Origin: Candidatus Falkowiibacteriota bacterium | GTDB lineage: Bacteria; Patescibacteriota; Patescibacteriia; Patescibacteriales; UBA12465 | Length of the DNA stretch: 6,418 bases | NCBI GenBank assembly: GCA_903857815.1 | Contig: CAIOGK010000044.1 | Location: forward strand, 1 to 6,418 | Reading direction: 5' to 3' | In this document: positions 5,620 to 6,418 of the stretch, piece after piece | Layout: each line of letters starts with the position of its first letter | Numbering within the stretch: the stretch's first letter is position 1 | Program-made: the position numbers and the translations under genes | Notes under the pieces: generated by a model | The model's database searches: none | Seen by the model: only the letters and a program-made list of their open reading frames with translations | Told to the model about the DNA's origin: nothing

Positions 5620-5640
5620 ATATTTTTTATGTTAATTATT

Positions 5641-5692
5641 AAAAAAATCCCATCCTAGTAAAAACAAATAAATTGTTTTTACCGGGACGGGA
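5641..5692 (-). terminator. thrS: Intrinsic terminator of the thrS T-box
   Basis: TCCCGTCC and the following bases (5692-5673) pair with 5667-5648 to form a stem of about 20 bp with one C-A mismatch and a 5-nt loop, followed by seven U (5647-5641). It sits 21 bases before the thrS ATG. Its 5' arm (5692-5682) is the same sequence that forms the 3' arm of the antiterminator, so the two structures exclude each other. Confidence 0.92.
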
Positions 5693-5820
5693 CTTGTTTT
5701 TATGAGTCTCGCGGTTCCACCCGGGTTCTTTCTAAACATTAGAAAGCTCTTTTAAATTGTTTTAGCTTTAGGCGTAGGCGATATTTCTATCTTGAGCTTG
5801 GTGGGCTCAACAATCAGCTA
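5641..5820 (-). promoter_or_regulatory. thrS: T-box riboswitch (tRNA-Thr sensing) with a minimal Stem I
   Basis: This leader binds uncharged tRNA-Thr and then lets transcription enter thrS. The T-box GGGTGGAACCGCG is at 5722-5710. Antiterminator: CCGGG (5724-5720) pairs with CCCGG (5686-5682); TGGAACC (5719-5713) is the 7-nt bulge; GCG (5712-5710) pairs with CGT (5689-5687); after one A-C mismatch, GACT (5708-5705) pairs with AGTC (5694-5691). The UGGA in the bulge would pair with a tRNA ending UCCA. Stem III is a hairpin of about 8 bp at 5746-5728. Upstream, TTGAGC/GCTCAA (5810-5805, 5797-5792) closes a 7-nt loop CCACCAA containing ACC (Thr, 5802-5800) followed by A; I take this as specifier and minimal Stem I. 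A GATA-GAAA-TATC hairpin (5791-5780) and TAGCT/AGCTA (5820-5816, 5767-5763) may form the Stem II/pseudoknot region. The T-box and terminator are certain; the specifier assignment is inference. Confidence 0.93.
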
Positions 5821-5825
5821 TTATT

Positions 5826-5854
5826 AATATAGCAAATCGTAGGATTTTTGTAAA
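5826..5854 (-). promoter_or_regulatory. thrS: Sigma70-type promoter of thrS
   Basis: On the minus strand the -35 TTTACA (5854-5849) is followed by exactly 17 bp and the -10 TATATT (5831-5826), with TGC before it (extended -10). Transcription should begin near 5819-5818, so the T-box leader is about 200 nt in total. The promoter begins 14 bases after the comF stop, so thrS has its own start rather than depending on comF. Confidence 0.75.
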
Positions 5855-5867
5855 TAAGGATAGGTTT

Positions 5868-6418
5868 TTAGCCCTTAGCAATTGCGAGGGCAATTATTTT
5901 TTTAGCGCCCGCTTTTTTCAAAATTTTTGCTGCCTCGTTAATAGTCGCGCCGGTAGTAATGACGTCATCAATTAAAATTATATTTTTTTTATTTAAATTT
6001 TCTCCGGTCCAACTGAAAGCATCAATAATATTTTCTTGGCGCCGATTTTCTTTAAGACTAGATTGCGCAAGCGTATTCTTTATTTTTTTCAAATCAAGAT
6101 TTAAGCCATAGTTAAAATAATTTGCAAAGTAATGGGCGATGATTTCCGCTTGGTTAAATCCACGCTTTCTTTCCCGCCGCTTTGATAAAGGAATGGGAAT
6201 TACTAAAAATTTTTGCGGGGCTATTAATGCTCGGCCTTGCCAAAATAAACATAAAAATTTTGCTAAAATAATCCCAACCTGAGCGATAGAGTTAAATTTT
6301 AAAATTTTAATTAGGGCCATTAAAATTTTATCTTCATAATCACCAGCAATAGTTATTTCATCGATAAATTCTAGATTTAAATTATAATGACGCCCACAAA
6401 ATTTTAAATTTTTAAAAC
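5868..6418 (-). CDS. comF: ComF family phosphoribosyltransferase-like protein, 5' end outside window
   Basis: This is a ComF/GntX-family protein with a PRTase fold, linked in naturally transformable bacteria to DNA uptake. It is required there, but its reaction is not established. The frame is open through the right edge: upstream of the internal ATG at 6320 it reads E-I-T-I-A-G-D-Y-E-D-K-I-L, a typical ComF block before M-A-L-I-K, preceded by F-C-G-R-H-Y. That Cys could be the last ligand of the N-terminal zinc ribbon. So 6320 is not the start and the gene is truncated by the window, with 182 residues visible. The central signature is I-P-I-P-L-S-x-x-R-x-x-x-R-G-F-N-Q-A. The PRPP-binding loop I-L-I-D-D-V-I-T-T-G-A-T is about 30 residues from the end. 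The gene ends in TAA at 5870-5868. It lies just upstream of, and on the same strand as, the thrS promoter. Family is clear; role in competence here is inferred. Confidence 0.93.
   Translation of the reverse strand, partial: FKNLKFCGRHYNLNLEFIDEITIAGDYEDKILMALIKILKFNSIAQVGIILAKFLCLFWQGRALIAPQKFLVIPIPLSKRRERKRGFNQAEIIAHYFANYFNYGLNLDLKKIKNTLAQSSLKENRRQENIIDAFSWTGENLNKKNIILIDDVITTGATINEAAKILKKAGAKKIIALAIAKG

Noticed and set aside
5800..5804. CCA (Pro) or CAC (His) as the specifier in the Stem I loop
   Set aside because: The downstream gene is unambiguously thrS and ACC is a Thr codon followed by a purine as T-box specifiers usually are; the other triplets are just overlapping registers.
6318..6320. 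ATG at 6320 as the comF start
   Set aside because: The frame continues without a stop to the right edge and encodes typical ComF sequence (G-D-Y-E-D-K-I-L) before this Met, so it is internal.
1..6418. Recoded TGA (genetic code 25) because no gene here ends in TGA
   Set aside because: All eight stops are TAA or TAG, but no reading frame needs an in-frame TGA read as Gly; eight stops in an A/T-rich genome are too few to conclude anything.
1..6418. CRISPR array, tRNA/rRNA gene, insertion sequence or phage module
   Set aside because: No regularly spaced repeats, no cloverleaf-forming segment, no transposase or terminal inverted repeats and no phage-like gene were seen on either strand.

Overview
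The window looks like a piece of a small, AT-rich bacterial genome, most likely from the Candidate Phyla Radiation (Patescibacteria, Parcubacteria-like). This is inference. It rests on short tightly packed genes, no recognisable Shine-Dalgarno at any of the six visible start codons, a threonyl-tRNA synthetase without the N-terminal TGS domain, and small membrane/thioredoxin-like proteins of a kind I associate with that group. All eight stop codons are TAA or TAG, and standard-code reading gives intact proteins.

Layout, left to right. (1) 1-498 (+): the 3' end of an SGNH/AlgX-like protein that enters from the left edge. (2) 503-1312 (-): a DedA-family membrane protein, convergent with the first gene; its C-terminal extension looks like a clipped DedA-PAP2 fusion. 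(3) 1313-1547: a divergent intergenic region with a promoter on each strand and, on the + side, two terminator-like hairpins in the leader of the next gene. (4) 1548-2309 (+): an unrecognised 253-residue protein, closed by a strong bidirectional terminator at 2325-2354. (5) 3796-2369 (-): a compact three-gene operon encoding a membrane-anchored thioredoxin-fold protein (CPHC), a multi-pass membrane protein with CPVC right after its signal sequence, and a soluble helical protein of unknown function. Its promoter carries a perfect 15-bp dyad. (6) 5619-3871 (-): thrS, preceded by a leader of about 200 nt that holds a complete T-box riboswitch. (7) 5868 to the right edge (-): a ComF-family phosphoribosyltransferase whose start lies beyond the window. 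No gene-free stretch exceeds 300 bases; the largest are 1313-1547 and 5620-5867, and both are regulatory.

The most interesting item is the thrS leader. The T-box, its 7-nt bulge, a full antiterminator and the competing terminator can all be drawn base by base. However, the predicted start site leaves no room for the usual long Stem I. In its place is a 19-nt hairpin whose 7-nt loop contains ACC, a threonine codon. That resembles the ultrashort Stem I described for some actinobacterial ileS T-boxes, but here it sits in a transcription-terminating thrS switch. The second point of interest is the redox operon, a candidate minimal envelope disulfide system.
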